From: Chryseobacterium wanjuense
Lineage (GTDB): Bacteria > Bacteroidota > Bacteroidia > Flavobacteriales > Weeksellaceae
Length of the DNA: 64,000 nt
Assembly: GCF_900111495.1 (NCBI RefSeq)
Contig: NZ_FOIU01000004.1
Location: 1 to 64,000, forward strand
Direction of reading: 5' to 3'
Below are positions 53,588 through 62,543 of the stretch, in pieces (the stretch's first letter is position 1; every line of letters starts with the position of its first letter). A model generated the notes under the pieces. The model did no database searches. It had not been told where the DNA came from and worked only from the letters and a program-made list of their open reading frames with translations. Made by a program: the position numbers and the translations under genes.

Positions 53588-56500
53588 CTACATATTCCTT
53601 CTATACTTACCCCCCACTTCAAACAAAGCATTGGTAATCTGCCCAAGAGAACAGTATTTCACGGCATCCATCATCACTTCGAATAAGTTTTGCTGGTTGA
53701 TGGCAGCGTGCTGTAGCTTTCTTAATGCTTCTTCAGACTTGCTTTCATTGGCCTTTTGGAAGTTGTGCAGCGTTTCGATCTGAGCTTGTTTTTCTTCTTC
53801 GGTCGAACGGATAACTTCACCAGGAAGTACCGTTGGTGAACCGTCTTTTCCAAGGAAAGTATTCACCCCGATAATCGGATACTCTCCGGTGTGTTTCAAC
53901 CATTCGTAATGCATGGATTCTTCCTGGATTTTTGAACGTTGATACATCGTTTCCATCGCACCAAGAACACCTCCTCTTTCTGTAATTCTGTCGAATTCTG
54001 CATAAACAGCTTCTTCCACCAAATCCGTTAATTCTTCAATAATAAATGAACCTTGAAGCGGATTTTCGTTTTTCGCTAATCCTAATTCTTTATTGATAAT
54101 CAACTGGATTGCCATTGCTCTTCTCACAGACTGCTCAGTCGGCGTTGTAATCGCCTCGTCATAAGCATTCGTGTGCAATGAGTTACAGTTGTCATAAATG
54201 GCGTAAAGCGCCTGTAAAGTTGTTCTGATATCGTTGAAATCAATTTCCTGAGCGTGAAGCGAACGTCCCGAAGTCTGGATGTGATATTTCAACATCTGGC
54301 TTCTTTCATCGGCTCCGTATTTCAGTTTCATGGCTTTTGCCCAGATTCTTCTTGCTACACGTCCGATTACTGAATATTCAGGGTCGATACCATTGGAGAA
54401 GAAGAATGACAGGTTCGGTGCAAAATCATTGATATCCATTCCTCTGGACAAATAATATTCCACATACGTGAAACCGTTTGCCAATGTAAATGCCAACTGA
54501 GAAACCGGATTTGCACCCGCTTCCGCAATGTGATATCCTGAGATAGAAACCGAGTAGAAATTTCTTACTTTTTCTGTGATAAAATACTCCTGAACGTCAC
54601 CCATTAATCTTAAGGCAAATTCAGTAGAGAAAATACAGGTATTCTGAGCCTGATCTTCTTTTAAAATATCTGCCTGAACCGTTCCACGAACTGTTGCGAT
54701 GGTTTTAGCCTTAATTTCTGCATAAGCTTCAGCAGGGATAATTTCATCACCCGTGATTCCTAATAATTTTAATCCTAAACCGTTATTTGATGGAGGCAAT
54801 TCTCCGTTATATCTTGGTCTTGCCAATCCTTTATCGTCGAATTTCTCTTTAAGTTTAGCCTCAACTTTAGCTTCAAGATTATTTTCTGCAATATATTTTT
54901 CAACATTCTGATCAATAGCTGCATTCATAAAGAAAGCCAGCAACATCGGAGCCGGTCCGTTGATCGTCATTGAAACAGAAGTCATAGCATTCACCAGATC
55001 AAAACCGGAATACAGTTTTTTAGCATCATCCAATGTCGCAATAGAAACTCCTGCATTTCCGATCTTACCATAAATATCCGGTGGTAAAGCTGGATCTTGT
55101 CCGTACAAAGTTACCGAGTCAAAAGCCGTAGACAAACGTTTTGCAGGCATTTCCGCAGAAACATAATGGAATCTTCTGTTGGTTCTTTCCGGGCCTCCTT
55201 CTCCGGCGAACATCCTTGTCGGATCTTCTCCCGTTCTTTTGAAAGGATAAATTCCCGCTGTATAAGGGAAGCTTCCCGGAAGGTTTTCCTGTCCTTTCCA
55301 TTTGATCAGATCACCCCAATCGTTATATTTTGGTAAAGCGATTTTTGGAATTCTTAAATGAGATAAAGATTCTGTTGAAGTTTCAACTTTAATTTCTTTT
55401 CCTCTTACGAAATAGGAGTAAAATTCTTCATGGAAAGCCTTTTTCGTATCATCCCAAGATTTTAGGAAGTCGATATTTTCCTGTTGAAGGTCTTTTTCAG
55501 CTTTTTGATATTCGGCGTCTAAAGTTTCATTAGAAAGGAAATTTTTCACCCCTTCGATATGATACATTTTTCTCGCCAATTCAGCCTGTTTTTCAACATT
55601 GGCATCGTATTGTCTGTTGTTTTCAACAATTTCAGATAAATAACGAACTCTTTTTGGAGGAATGATCGTCACTTCGTCTGTAATTTCCTGTTCAACAAAA
55701 CCTTGCAGGTTTAAGCCTGAAAATTTATCGTTTACTTTAGAAACAAGTCTGTTGTATAATTCCGTTGTTCCATGATCGTTGAATTGAGATGCCTTTGTTG
55801 CATAAACCGGCATTTCGTCCAATTGCTGATCCCACAGTAAATGGTTTCTCTGGAACTGTTTTCTTACAGCCTGAAGTGCATCAAGAGCCCCTCTTTTATC
55901 AGATTTATTTAAAGCAACTAAATCTGCATAATCCAGCATGTCGATTTTTTCCAGCTGTGTTGAAGCTCCATATTCAGGAGTCATCACGTACATAGAAACA
56001 TCTGCGAAATCAGAAACTTCCGAGCCGGATTGTCCGATACCTGAAGTTTCCAGAATGATAACATCCGGATGAGCTAATTTCAATACATTCAAAGCTGAAT
56101 GAATGAACGGAGAAACGGAAACGTTGTTTTCCCTTGTCGCCATAGAACGCATATAAACTCTCGGATCGTTGATCGCATTCATACGAATTCTGTCACCCAA
56201 AAGTGCACCTCCGGTTTTCTTTTTCGAAGGGTCAATCGAGATGATGGCAATTTTTTTATCTGTATTGGAACGTAGAAAACGTCTTACCAATTCGTCTGTT
56301 AATGAAGATTTCCCTGCTCCACCCGTACCTGTGATACCGATAATCGGGATATTTAAATCTTTTGATTTTTCGTCAATCGCCTGCACCAATTCCGGTTTTT
56401 CATCTGAAAAATTTTCTACTGCCGAAATGATTTTTGCGATGCTTGTAGGATTTTCAAAATTAATTGAATCCAAATCTTTTTCCGTAACATCTTTTCCGGT

Positions 56501-56935
56501 TGCGAAATCTGATCTGTTTACCAAATCATCAATCATACCTTGCAAGCCAAGTTCACGACCGTCGTCCGGAGAATAAATTCTGTCGATTCCGTAAGACATA
56601 AGATCTTTGATTTCTTCAGGTAAGATCACTCCACCGCCGCCACCAAAAATTTTGATCTGCGGAGAATTTTTTTCTCTTAAAAGGTCGTAGATATATTTAA
56701 AATATTCGTTGTGACCTCCCTGATATGAAGTGAGGGCAATTGCGTTGGCATCTTCCTGAATCGCTGTGTTTACAACTTCTTCAGCAGATTTGTCGTGGCC
56801 AAGGTGGATCACTTCACATCCTGTTCCCTGGATGACACGACGCATGATATTAATCGCAGCATCATGACCGTCGAATAACGACGCGGCTGTTACGATTCTT
56901 ACTTTGTTTTTAGGAGTATATTTTTGGGTTTCCAT
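53588..56935 (-). CDS. icmF: Fused acyl-CoA mutase (IcmF-type, isobutyryl-CoA mutase)
   Basis: Cobalamin-dependent carbon-skeleton mutase with its G-protein chaperone in one chain of 1115 aa. The ATG at 56935 precedes [18 protein letters not shown]. The B12-binding domain comes first (about 10-145; [31 protein letters not shown]). A MeaB-like GTPase domain follows (about 190-420; P-loop GTGGAGKSS near 203, [20 protein letters not shown]), then the TIM-barrel mutase domain (about 540-1060; [31 protein letters not shown]). This domain order defines IcmF rather than methylmalonyl-CoA mutase. It would interconvert isobutyryl- and butyryl-CoA or similar acyl-CoAs; the exact substrate depends on active-site residues not resolved here. 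Confidence 0.93.
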   Translation of the reverse strand: METQKYTPKNKVRIVTAASLFDGHDAAINIMRRVIQGTGCEVIHLGHDKSAEEVVNTAIQEDANAIALTSYQGGHNEYFKYIYDLLREKNSPQIKIFGGGGGVILPEEIKDLMSYGIDRIYSPDDGRELGLQGMIDDLVNRSDFATGKDVTEKDLDSINFENPTSIAKIISAVENFSDEKPELVQAIDEKSKDLNIPIIGITGTGGAGKSSLTDELVRRFLRSNTDKKIAIISIDPSKKKTGGALLGDRIRMNAINDPRVYMRSMATRENNVSVSPFIHSALNVLKLAHPDVIILETSGIGQSGSEVSDFADVSMYVMTPEYGASTQLEKIDMLDYADLVALNKSDKRGALDALQAVRKQFQRNHLLWDQQLDEMPVYATKASQFNDHGTTELYNRLVSKVNDKFSGLNLQGFVEQEITDEVTIIPPKRVRYLSEIVENNRQYDANVEKQAELARKMYHIEGVKNFLSNETLDAEYQKAEKDLQQENIDFLKSWDDTKKAFHEEFYSYFVRGKEIKVETSTESLSHLRIPKIALPKYNDWGDLIKWKGQENLPGSFPYTAGIYPFKRTGEDPTRMFAGEGGPERTNRRFHYVSAEMPAKRLSTAFDSVTLYGQDPALPPDIYGKIGNAGVSIATLDDAKKLYSGFDLVNAMTSVSMTINGPAPMLLAFFMNAAIDQNVEKYIAENNLEAKVEAKLKEKFDDKGLARPRYNGELPPSNNGLGLKLLGITGDEIIPAEAYAEIKAKTIATVRGTVQADILKEDQAQNTCIFSTEFALRLMGDVQEYFITEKVRNFYSVSISGYHIAEAGANPVSQLAFTLANGFTYVEYYLSRGMDINDFAPNLSFFFSNGIDPEYSVIGRVARRIWAKAMKLKYGADERSQMLKYHIQTSGRSLHAQEIDFNDIRTTLQALYAIYDNCNSLHTNAYDEAITTPTEQSVRRAMAIQLIINKELGLAKNENPLQGSFIIEELTDLVEEAVYAEFDRITERGGVLGAMETMYQRSKIQEESMHYEWLKHTGEYPIIGVNTFLGKDGSPTVLPGEVIRSTEEEKQAQIETLHNFQKANESKSEEALRKLQHAAINQQNLFEVMMDAVKYCSLGQITNALFEVGGKYRRNM

Positions 56936-56962
56936 AAAAAATCTAGAGAATTTCTGAATTTC

Positions 56963-56970
56963 CAAATATA
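56963..56970 (-). promoter_or_regulatory. Candidate -7 element (TATATTTG) for icmF
   Basis: Exact TAnnTTTG on the minus strand 27 bp before the icmF ATG. No TTTG is seen at the -33 distance. Confidence 0.45.
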
Positions 56971-57086
56971 ACAATAAAATAGTAACCTTTGATTTTGATT
57001 TAAATTGTTGAATTTTAAATATTTATTTCAAATTAATTAATTAAATGTTTACCCAATAGAACAAACATTCGTTTAAAAATGACTTA

Positions 57087-57122
57087 GGTGAGGGTAAGGT
57101 TAAGATTAAGGTTGAGGTTGAG
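57087..57122. repeat. Six-copy hexamer array (consensus GTTAAG/GTTGAG)
   Basis: GGTGAG, GGTAAG, GTTAAG, ATTAAG, GTTGAG and GTTGAG run head to tail. This is a period-6 purine-rich array between icmF and the small membrane gene. It is imperfect, unlike the heptamer array at 61-137. Confidence 0.7.
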
Positions 57123-57185
57123 TTTTGCGCTACTCTTCAAATTCTCAGATTAAATTTTCTACTTTTGCATCATATTATATTACGT

Positions 57186-57518
57186 ATGAAAAAAGCGCTG
57201 CTGTATTTTGCATTGGGAACTGTTTTGAGTTTTTTAATTAATTATTTTTTTTACAGCTCCAAAAATATAGGTCTTGATTTATATTATGCCCTTGCTTTTG
57301 GCTTTGCGTGGGGAATTGCCTATTACCTTGATACTCCGAATTTCTCATTACCGCAAAAACTGGGCTTGTCTTTCCTGGCAATGGGAGTAATGGTGGCGAT
57401 AGGAACGTTGATTTTCAACCTCGAACAGGCCATTCCGTCTGTATTGAAGTTCTCGACAGTTTTCGTGGCGTATTACTTGATTGCAAGCTTCCGAGCCAAC
57501 AAAACGCTTCGTGATTAA
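57186..57518 (+). CDS. Small four-helix membrane protein
   Basis: Integral membrane protein of 110 aa from the ATG at 57186; the longer frame would put MHHIILR, from sequence overlapping the promoter, in front. Four hydrophobic segments are visible (LLYFALGTVLSFLINYFFY, LYYALAFGFAWGIAYYL, LGLSFLAMGVMVAIGTLIF, LKFSTVFVAYYLIASF). No family name is known to me. A TACTTTTG -7 box lies at 57160-57167, 19 bp before the ATG. Its stop codon overlaps the stop of the convergent DUF3667 gene (TTAA at 57515-57518). Confidence 0.75.
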   Translation: MKKALLYFALGTVLSFLINYFFYSSKNIGLDLYYALAFGFAWGIAYYLDTPNFSLPQKLGLSFLAMGVMVAIGTLIFNLEQAIPSVLKFSTVFVAYYLIASFRANKTLRD

Positions 57519-58627
57519 TGCATCATAAGAAAACTTACATACATTAATATTAAGAACATACACATAATCCCAATAGAATTGATCAGGAATAAAAATATTC
57601 CTTTGAAAACACTCATCGTCCTGGAGCTTTCATATACCCTGTGATGTGCCACAAAAAAATAAAGAGAAATATATAAAATGGCTGCAGTATAGATGATTAT
57701 ATTTAATATAGTCAAGAAACCATTATCAGGAAGAAGATTTGAAAGTTTTGAGTAAAATATTAAAATAAGGGTTCCTAATAATAAGAAGGAAAAATAATGC
57801 AGGCTGAAGATTCCGTGGTCGAAAAACCACCATTTCTTTTTATTATGAAAGATCCAGAGGAAAAACGCGAATAGAGGAAGATAGACAAATAATGCTTTTG
57901 GAATGGTATGGACAAACGTGTCGCTGAACCTGTCAAAAATCTGATCTTTGTTCATTCCCTGTTCCTGCATGTGAAATATTTTCTCTGCGAAAGGTTTTAA
58001 AAAAACAAAAACGGGACGATTTCTACTGTTTATATTATGCAGAGAATCGTATTGTTTCATATTTTTTGCGCCCAAGACCATCATTTTCCCATCTTCGGTT
58101 TCTTCCAAAGCGTCGGTTTCAATATCATTACCGTTGATTTCGCTTACTTTGATGTCTTGTACTTTAGTTAGTGAATCTTTTTGTAATTGGTCCTTAGAAA
58201 AATGCTGTGCTAAACTGTCTGTAAATTTTGCAATTTTCTCTTCCCTTGCTTTTTCTTTATCAATTTCCTGAGAAGCATGGGTTTTCTTCTTATGATCTTG
58301 CGCTTCTTCTGAGTCTCCAAACAGTGACGGAAGAAAAAAGGTAATGAAACTTATAAAGATATAAAGTTTTACGGGAGCTACATAGCTTTGTCTTTTCCCT
58401 TCAAGATATTCTTTGGTTAATCTCCCAGGACGGATTAACAGATATTTTATCGTTTTCCAGAACTGCCCGTCATAGTGTGTGAAATCTTCAATAAAATGAG
58501 TAAACAGATAATGAAAAGGCTGTTTTGGCTGAATATTTTCCTGCCCGCAGTGTGGGCAAAACCTTTCTTCTACCAGATGTCCGCAATTAAGGCAGTTTTT
58601 TTCTTCTCTCAGTTTTCCGTGGCTCAT
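57515..58627 (-). CDS. DUF3667 membrane protein with N-terminal zinc ribbon
   Basis: Membrane protein of 370 aa from the ATG at 58627. The N-terminus is a treble-clef/zinc-ribbon (NCLNCGHLVEERFCPHCGQE, four cysteines in two C-x-x-C pairs). The DUF3667 core (HYDGQFWKTIKYLLIRPGRL, EYLEGKRQSYVAPVKLYIFI) runs into the first membrane helix. A charged loop (about 105-240) separates it from four more helices in the C-terminal third. A TATATTTG box at 58646-58653 on the minus strand is a likely -7 element. Function unknown; zinc-ribbon membrane proteins of this family are common in Bacteroidota. Confidence 0.9.
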   Translation of the reverse strand: MSHGKLREEKNCLNCGHLVEERFCPHCGQENIQPKQPFHYLFTHFIEDFTHYDGQFWKTIKYLLIRPGRLTKEYLEGKRQSYVAPVKLYIFISFITFFLPSLFGDSEEAQDHKKKTHASQEIDKEKAREEKIAKFTDSLAQHFSKDQLQKDSLTKVQDIKVSEINGNDIETDALEETEDGKMMVLGAKNMKQYDSLHNINSRNRPVFVFLKPFAEKIFHMQEQGMNKDQIFDRFSDTFVHTIPKALFVYLPLFAFFLWIFHNKKKWWFFDHGIFSLHYFSFLLLGTLILIFYSKLSNLLPDNGFLTILNIIIYTAAILYISLYFFVAHHRVYESSRTMSVFKGIFLFLINSIGIMCMFLILMYVSFLMMH

Positions 58628-58828
58628 AGTTTTAAGAAATTTGAACAAATATAATTATTTCAGGAAAACGAAAAGATTTTTGGTTTTAAATTAATATAAA
58701 TTCTGTTTTCATATAATATTAGTAATATACTTTACATTTGATCTTCTGAAGAATCTTATCCGGCTATTTAAAATGTTGAAAATCGAGCTGTGAAAGACAG
58801 GATTAAGCAGTTTAAATAAAAATATGTT

Positions 58829-58858
58829 TTTGCATTCCAAAAATAATTTGTACCTTTG
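58829..58858 (+). promoter_or_regulatory. Promoter of the rplM-rpsI operon
   Basis: TTTG at 58829-58832, an 18-bp spacer, then TACCTTTG at 58851-58858: a near-perfect Bacteroidota promoter. The leader to the GTG start is about 40 nt. It contains a small CCC-TTTTA-GGG hairpin and a four-codon reading frame (58881-58895), which may be incidental. Confidence 0.82.
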
Positions 58859-58904
58859 CACACCCTTTTAGGGGGAAATTATGTTTAATCTTTAACTAAA
58901 ACGT

Positions 58905-59360
58905 GTGAATACATTAAGTTACAAAACTGTTTCAGCGAACAAAGCTACTGCTAATAAAGAATGGGTTGTGGTAGACGCTGAAGGACAGCCGTTAGGAAGA
59001 CTAGCTTCTACGGTTGCGAAGATTTTGAGAGGTAAGCACAAAACGAACTACACACCTCACGTAGATTGTGGTGATAACGTAATCGTTTTGAACGCTGGGA
59101 AAGTTACTCTTTCTGGAAATAAGTGGAACGACAAGACTTATATCTGGCATACAGGTTATCCTGGAGGTCAAAAGTCTATGACTGCAGCTGAACTTCAAAA
59201 GAAGGATTCTTTAAAAGTATTAGAAAAATCAGTAAAAGGAATGTTACCAAAAAACAAACTTGGAGCTGCTATTCTTAAGAATCTTTATTTATATGAAGGA
59301 ACTGAGCACAAACATGAAGCTCAACAGCCTAAAACAATTAATGTTAACGAATTTAAATAA
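58905..59360 (+). CDS. rplM: 50S ribosomal protein L13
   Basis: Large-subunit ribosomal protein of 151 aa, encoded first in the classical rplM-rpsI pair. Diagnostic motifs are [50 protein letters not shown] and the late [20 protein letters not shown]. The start is GTG, as no ATG in frame lies closer to the conserved N-terminus [14 protein letters not shown]. rpsI starts 5 bp after its stop. Confidence 0.98.
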   Translation: MNTLSYKTVSANKATANKEWVVVDAEGQPLGRLASTVAKILRGKHKTNYTPHVDCGDNVIVLNAGKVTLSGNKWNDKTYIWHTGYPGGQKSMTAAELQKKDSLKVLEKSVKGMLPKNKLGAAILKNLYLYEGTEHKHEAQQPKTINVNEFK

Positions 59361-59365
59361 TTAAT

Positions 59366-59752
59366 ATGTCTACAGTTCACAAAATCGGAAGAAGAAAAAC
59401 TTCTGTAGCAAGAGTTTACGTAAAGCCAGGTACTGGTAACATTACAGTAAACGGTAAAGATGCTAAAGAATACTTCTCTACAGATGTAATGGTTTACAAA
59501 TTAAACCAACCATTTATCCTTTCTGAAACTGTTGGTCAGTATGACGTTACCGTAAACGTATTCGGTGGTGGAAATACAGGACAGGCAGAAGCTATCAGAT
59601 TAGGTATTTCAAGAGCTTTATGCGAGATCAACGCTGAGTTCAGACTAGCATTGAAGCCAGCTGGTTTACTTACAAGAGATGCAAGAATGGTGGAAAGAAA
59701 GAAGCCAGGTCAGAAAAAAGCAAGAAAGAGATTCCAATTCTCAAAACGTTAA
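59366..59752 (+). CDS. rpsI: 30S ribosomal protein S9
   Basis: Small-subunit ribosomal protein of 128 aa. [19 protein letters not shown] at the start, [20 protein letters not shown] in the middle and the basic tail [12 protein letters not shown] are invariant S9 features; the terminal lysine-arginine reaches the P-site tRNA in known ribosomes. It is in an operon with rplM. rpsB follows only after a 200-bp gap filled by a repeat and a leader. Confidence 0.98.
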   Translation: MSTVHKIGRRKTSVARVYVKPGTGNITVNGKDAKEYFSTDVMVYKLNQPFILSETVGQYDVTVNVFGGGNTGQAEAIRLGISRALCEINAEFRLALKPAGLLTRDARMVERKKPGQKKARKRFQFSKR

Positions 59753-59753
59753 G

Positions 59754-59863
59754 AATTGCGGTAAGCTTAAAGCAATATGCAATAAGCTATTTGAAAAACT
59801 TATTAAACTTTTTAACTCGCTTGAAGCTTACAGCTTAGTGCCTAAAGCCTAAAGCAAATTGCC
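59754..59863. repeat. Palindrome built from facing period-7 arrays, between rpsI and rpsB
   Basis: The left arm has four heptamers (AAGCTTA, AAGCAAT, ATGCAAT, AAGCTAT at 59763-59790). The right arm has AAGCTTA, CAGCTTA, GTGCCTA, AAGCCTA and AAGCAAA at 59824-59858, then TTGC. The outer ends AATTGC and GCAAATT are complementary. It separates two ribosomal genes that are often contiguous. Confidence 0.8.
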
Positions 59864-59952
59864 CGTTACGTTTAGCATCCAAACGCTTCTCCCATCTAAA
59901 GAAGTTGTTGATTGTTTAAAAGACGGAAAGTAAACTAACAAAAACAAAAAAC
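59864..59952 (+). promoter_or_regulatory. Possible 5' leader of rpsB
   Basis: About 90 nt with two short hairpins (GTTT-AGCATCC-AAAC, and CTTC around CCCATCTAAA with GAAG), then an A-rich approach to the ATG. It may be the site of S2 feedback regulation. No exact promoter box is seen, so rpsB may rely on read-through from rplM-rpsI. Confidence 0.35.
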
Positions 59953-60714
59953 ATGGCAAAAGCAAATGTAAAAGACCTTCTAGAGGCTGGCGTACACTTC
60001 GGTCACATGACTAGAAAGTGGAACCCAAATATGGCTCCATACATTTTTATGGAGAAAAATGGTATTCACATTGTAGACTTACATAAAACAGCTGTTAAAT
60101 TGGATGAAGCTTGTAACGCTTTAGAAAAATTAACGTCTGCAGGTAAAAAAGTTCTTTTCGTAGCTACTAAAAAGCAAGCGAAAGAAGTGGTTGCAAAACA
60201 CGCTTCTGAACTTAATATGCCTTATATTACAGAAAGATGGCCGGGTGGTATGTTGACGAACTTCGTTACAATCAGAAAGGCTGTAAAGAAAATGAACTCT
60301 ATCGACAAAATGAAAAAAGACGGTACGTTCGAAACTTTATCTAAAAAAGAAAGATTACAGGTAGACAGACAAAGAGCTAACCTTGAGAAGAACTTAGGTT
60401 CTATCGCTGACATGGTGAGACTTCCATCTGCTGTATTTGTAGTTGATATCTTAAGAGAACACATCGCTGTGACTGAAGCTAAAAAACTAGGTATCCCAGT
60501 TTTCGGTATCGTTGATACAAACTCTGATCCTAGAAAAGTAGACTTCGTTATCCCAGGAAACGATGATGCTTCTAAATCTATTGACATGATCCTTAGCGTA
60601 GTTTCTGAAGCTATCAAAGAAGGTCAGTCTCAAAGAAAAGCTGATAAAGAAAAATCTAAAGAAGAAGGAGAAAAAGTATCTGCTGATACAGATGCTGATT
60701 TCGATGGAGAATAA
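59953..60714 (+). CDS. rpsB: 30S ribosomal protein S2
   Basis: Small-subunit ribosomal protein of 253 aa. VKDLLEAGVHFGHMTRKWNP, YIFMEKNGIHIVDLHKT, TERWPGGMLTNFVTIRK, and IPVFGIVDTNSDPRKVDFVI with PGNDDASKSIDMI are the S2 signatures. The C-terminal tail after residue 225 is charged and low-complexity (KADKEKSKEEGEK), as in other flavobacteria. A strong terminator follows within 21 bp; the usual partner tsf is not present in the window. Confidence 0.98.
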   Translation: MAKANVKDLLEAGVHFGHMTRKWNPNMAPYIFMEKNGIHIVDLHKTAVKLDEACNALEKLTSAGKKVLFVATKKQAKEVVAKHASELNMPYITERWPGGMLTNFVTIRKAVKKMNSIDKMKKDGTFETLSKKERLQVDRQRANLEKNLGSIADMVRLPSAVFVVDILREHIAVTEAKKLGIPVFGIVDTNSDPRKVDFVIPGNDDASKSIDMILSVVSEAIKEGQSQRKADKEKSKEEGEKVSADTDADFDGE

Positions 60715-60734
60715 GTAAAGATTTTCTTGAAAAT

Positions 60735-60768
60735 AAAAAAAGCGTTGGGTTTTCCCGACGCTTTTTTG
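60735..60768. terminator. Bidirectional terminator between rpsB and DUF6759-like gene
   Basis: AAAAAAGCGTTGGG and CCCGACGCTTTTTT form a long stem with a TTTT loop, with A and T tracts on both sides. It can serve rpsB (+) and the lipoprotein gene at 60786 (-). Confidence 0.9.
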
Positions 60769-60785
60769 TTTTATATTTTTTAAGA

Positions 60786-61244
60786 TTAATTTGATATTGT
60801 AATATTATACGAACTGGTAACAAACTTAGTTTTCTGGTAAACAGAATTGCAAACCATTCCGGAAAGATTATAGTTTTGATTTTTCAGTACCATTGCAGAG
60901 CCAATTTTATTCGCTCCGATCGGGATTTTCTTAAAATAATTATTTCCGCTTATGGTAAGCACCATATTACAAGGGGATTTATTTTCCACCGTAATGGCTG
61001 TTTTTGGGCTGTCCGATGAATCATTCAAAAGATCCGTTAAAACTTCTGCCGTTTCAGATTTATAGGTCTTTATTAAAGCCTGATATTCCCTTTCAACCTG
61101 TGTGGCTGAGGTATTGCTGCTTCCGGTGTTTGAAGTAGGGTAAGACGGTTTTCTGACAGGCTGTTTGGTATTGTAATTTGTACTACCGCAACTTGTCAGG
61201 AATACAGCAATAAGAGCTGTGGAAAAAGGTAATAGCTTTTTCAT
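60786..61244 (-). CDS. DUF6759-like lipoprotein
   Basis: Lipoprotein of 152 aa: the signal peptide ends with a lipobox (VFLTSC), a Ser/Thr/Pro/Asn-rich linker follows (about 20-50), then a beta domain TAITVENKSPCNMVLTISGN, KKIPIGANKIGSAMVLKNQN and YNLSGMVCNSVYQ. Two cysteines in the domain (SPCNM, GMVCN) match those of the paralogues at 61701 and 63306 (SDCNL/SNVCD, SDCNI/SIVCG). This is the shortest of the three, without the PRR-VLKP region. Function unknown. A TATTTTTG box lies upstream on the minus strand (61263-61270). Confidence 0.78.
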   Translation of the reverse strand: MKKLLPFSTALIAVFLTSCGSTNYNTKQPVRKPSYPTSNTGSSNTSATQVEREYQALIKTYKSETAEVLTDLLNDSSDSPKTAITVENKSPCNMVLTISGNNYFKKIPIGANKIGSAMVLKNQNYNLSGMVCNSVYQKTKFVTSSYNITISN

Positions 61245-61329
61245 TTATTAGTATTTGATTGTCAAAAATACAAAACATGGAATAAAAAAGAGACTGATTT
61301 TCAGTCTCTGCTTTTTTCTTAAATTTCAA

Positions 61330-61572
61330 TTATGGGCATCCTGCCATATTTCCATTTGGAGTCCATCCACATATGTGTGCATTATTTGCATCTGCTGGTG
61401 GTTGAGCTGTACCAACATGCCACACAATAGGCGCAGTATCACTAGCTGATGTTGAATAACAATAAAGAAGACTGTAGCACATTGTAATTTGATCTTCAGC
61501 TTCATGAGGATTTCTTATTCCTCCAACAATGTTTTTTAACCCTTCTCTCGAGATTTTTTTAAAATTTTTCAT
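61330..61572 (-). CDS. GG-leader bacteriocin-like peptide
   Basis: Peptide precursor of 80 aa. The N-terminal MKNFKKISREGLKNIVGG is a double-glycine leader like those of class II bacteriocins and the related Chryseobacterium bacteriocin-like peptides. Cleavage after GG (residue 18) would release a 62-residue product with four cysteines (MCYS, LYCYS, HICGW, AGCP), enough for two disulphides. No processing peptidase-ABC transporter or immunity gene is adjacent; those could be elsewhere. Antibacterial activity is not proven; signalling or another secreted role is possible. Confidence 0.7.
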   Translation of the reverse strand: MKNFKKISREGLKNIVGGIRNPHEAEDQITMCYSLLYCYSTSASDTAPIVWHVGTAQPPADANNAHICGWTPNGNMAGCP

Positions 61573-61700
61573 ATTTGTTTCATTTGTTGTTTCCTACTCT
61601 CTAAGCTTTTCGGATCCCGCTTTTTATGTTTTTTCTTTAAGGCAAATAACGCACCATATTGTGTTTTATTATTTAATTTTATAAAAAACAATAAAATAAT

Positions 61701-62348
61701 TTACTTTTTACTCAAAGAATTTTTAGTTCCAATATGTTCCGGATTGTTTATGGTTAAAAAAATACTTTTATTAATTTCTTTTTTAGAAGAATAAACAACG
61801 TCGCATACATTGCTTGTTAATGTATAATTTCCTTTATTAATTACAATGAAATTTTCTCCTTTCGCCGGAACTGCCATATTATAGAAATCCTTTCCCTGAA
61901 TCCTTAACACCAGATTACAGTCCGACTGATTTTTAAATAAAAGAATAACTTCCTTGCTGCTGATGTCTTCATTAAACATGGCATTAAGCAGTTTTACAGT
62001 TTTATCCTTATGTTCTTTTGAAGTGGATGCAATTAAATTTTTAAACTCTTCAGCTTCTGCCGAATTAGAGTTTTTCATAACACTGTTGGGAATTTCGGAA
62101 ATCACAGGTCTTGCTTCCATTGGTTTGGCGTCCTTCTTACCTTTTGTCCATTCCAGATTTTTTAAAGCAATAAGTTTGGGTTTTAAAACTCTTCTTCTGG
62201 GATCTTCGGGATGCGCTGTTTTCAGGAAATTTTCAATTTCAGCAATATTTTTACTTTCAAGAATGTTGGCATTTTTGTGAGCGTTTTTGTTGGTACTACA
62301 TGAAATGAGCATTAAACATAGTGAAACAACAACATGAATTTTTTTCAT
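61701..62348 (-). CDS. DUF6759-like lipoprotein (paralogue)
   Basis: Lipoprotein of 215 aa; the lipobox is LMLISC. It shares with the gene at 63306 the segments IENFLKTAHPEDPRRRVLKP, AEAEEFKNLIASTSKEHKDK and TVKLLNAMFNEDISSKEVIL, and the C-terminal beta domain with SDCNLVLRIQGKDFYNMAVP and NYTLTSNVCDVVY. The C-terminal domain also matches 60786-61244. A role as a surface or periplasmic lipoprotein is likely; molecular function unknown. The upstream 195 bp contains two palindromes. Confidence 0.78.
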   Translation of the reverse strand: MKKIHVVVSLCLMLISCSTNKNAHKNANILESKNIAEIENFLKTAHPEDPRRRVLKPKLIALKNLEWTKGKKDAKPMEARPVISEIPNSVMKNSNSAEAEEFKNLIASTSKEHKDKTVKLLNAMFNEDISSKEVILLFKNQSDCNLVLRIQGKDFYNMAVPAKGENFIVINKGNYTLTSNVCDVVYSSKKEINKSIFLTINNPEHIGTKNSLSKK

Positions 62349-62543
62349 AAATGGGGATTTTTAATAAATTAATTTTCATTTGTTAGAGTGTGTGTTCTAT
62401 TTGTAAGGTATACATACCAAAGACCGGGTTGCAAAATGACAACCGGAATTGCTAAGTGAAAAATTTTCACTTAAAAACCTTAAAATTTACTTAGATGTGT
62501 TTGCGGAATTTTTCATAATTTTTTTTCAATCTGTGTACTGTTT
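62349..62543. other. Intergenic region with two palindromes before 62348 gene
   Basis: CCGGGTTGCAAAATGACAACCGG (about 62424-62446) and AAGTGAAAAATTTTCACTT (about 62455-62473) lie close together between trmB and the lipoprotein gene. On the minus strand the first could be a weak trmB terminator; the second has no T tail and could be an operator-like site. Confidence 0.4.

Noticed and set aside
56169..56576. Plus-strand open frame of 135 codons
   Set aside because: Antisense to the GTPase domain of icmF; low-complexity translation with no motif.
58881..58895. Four-codon leader peptide before rplM
   Set aside because: Too short to distinguish from chance; noted only in the promoter entry.
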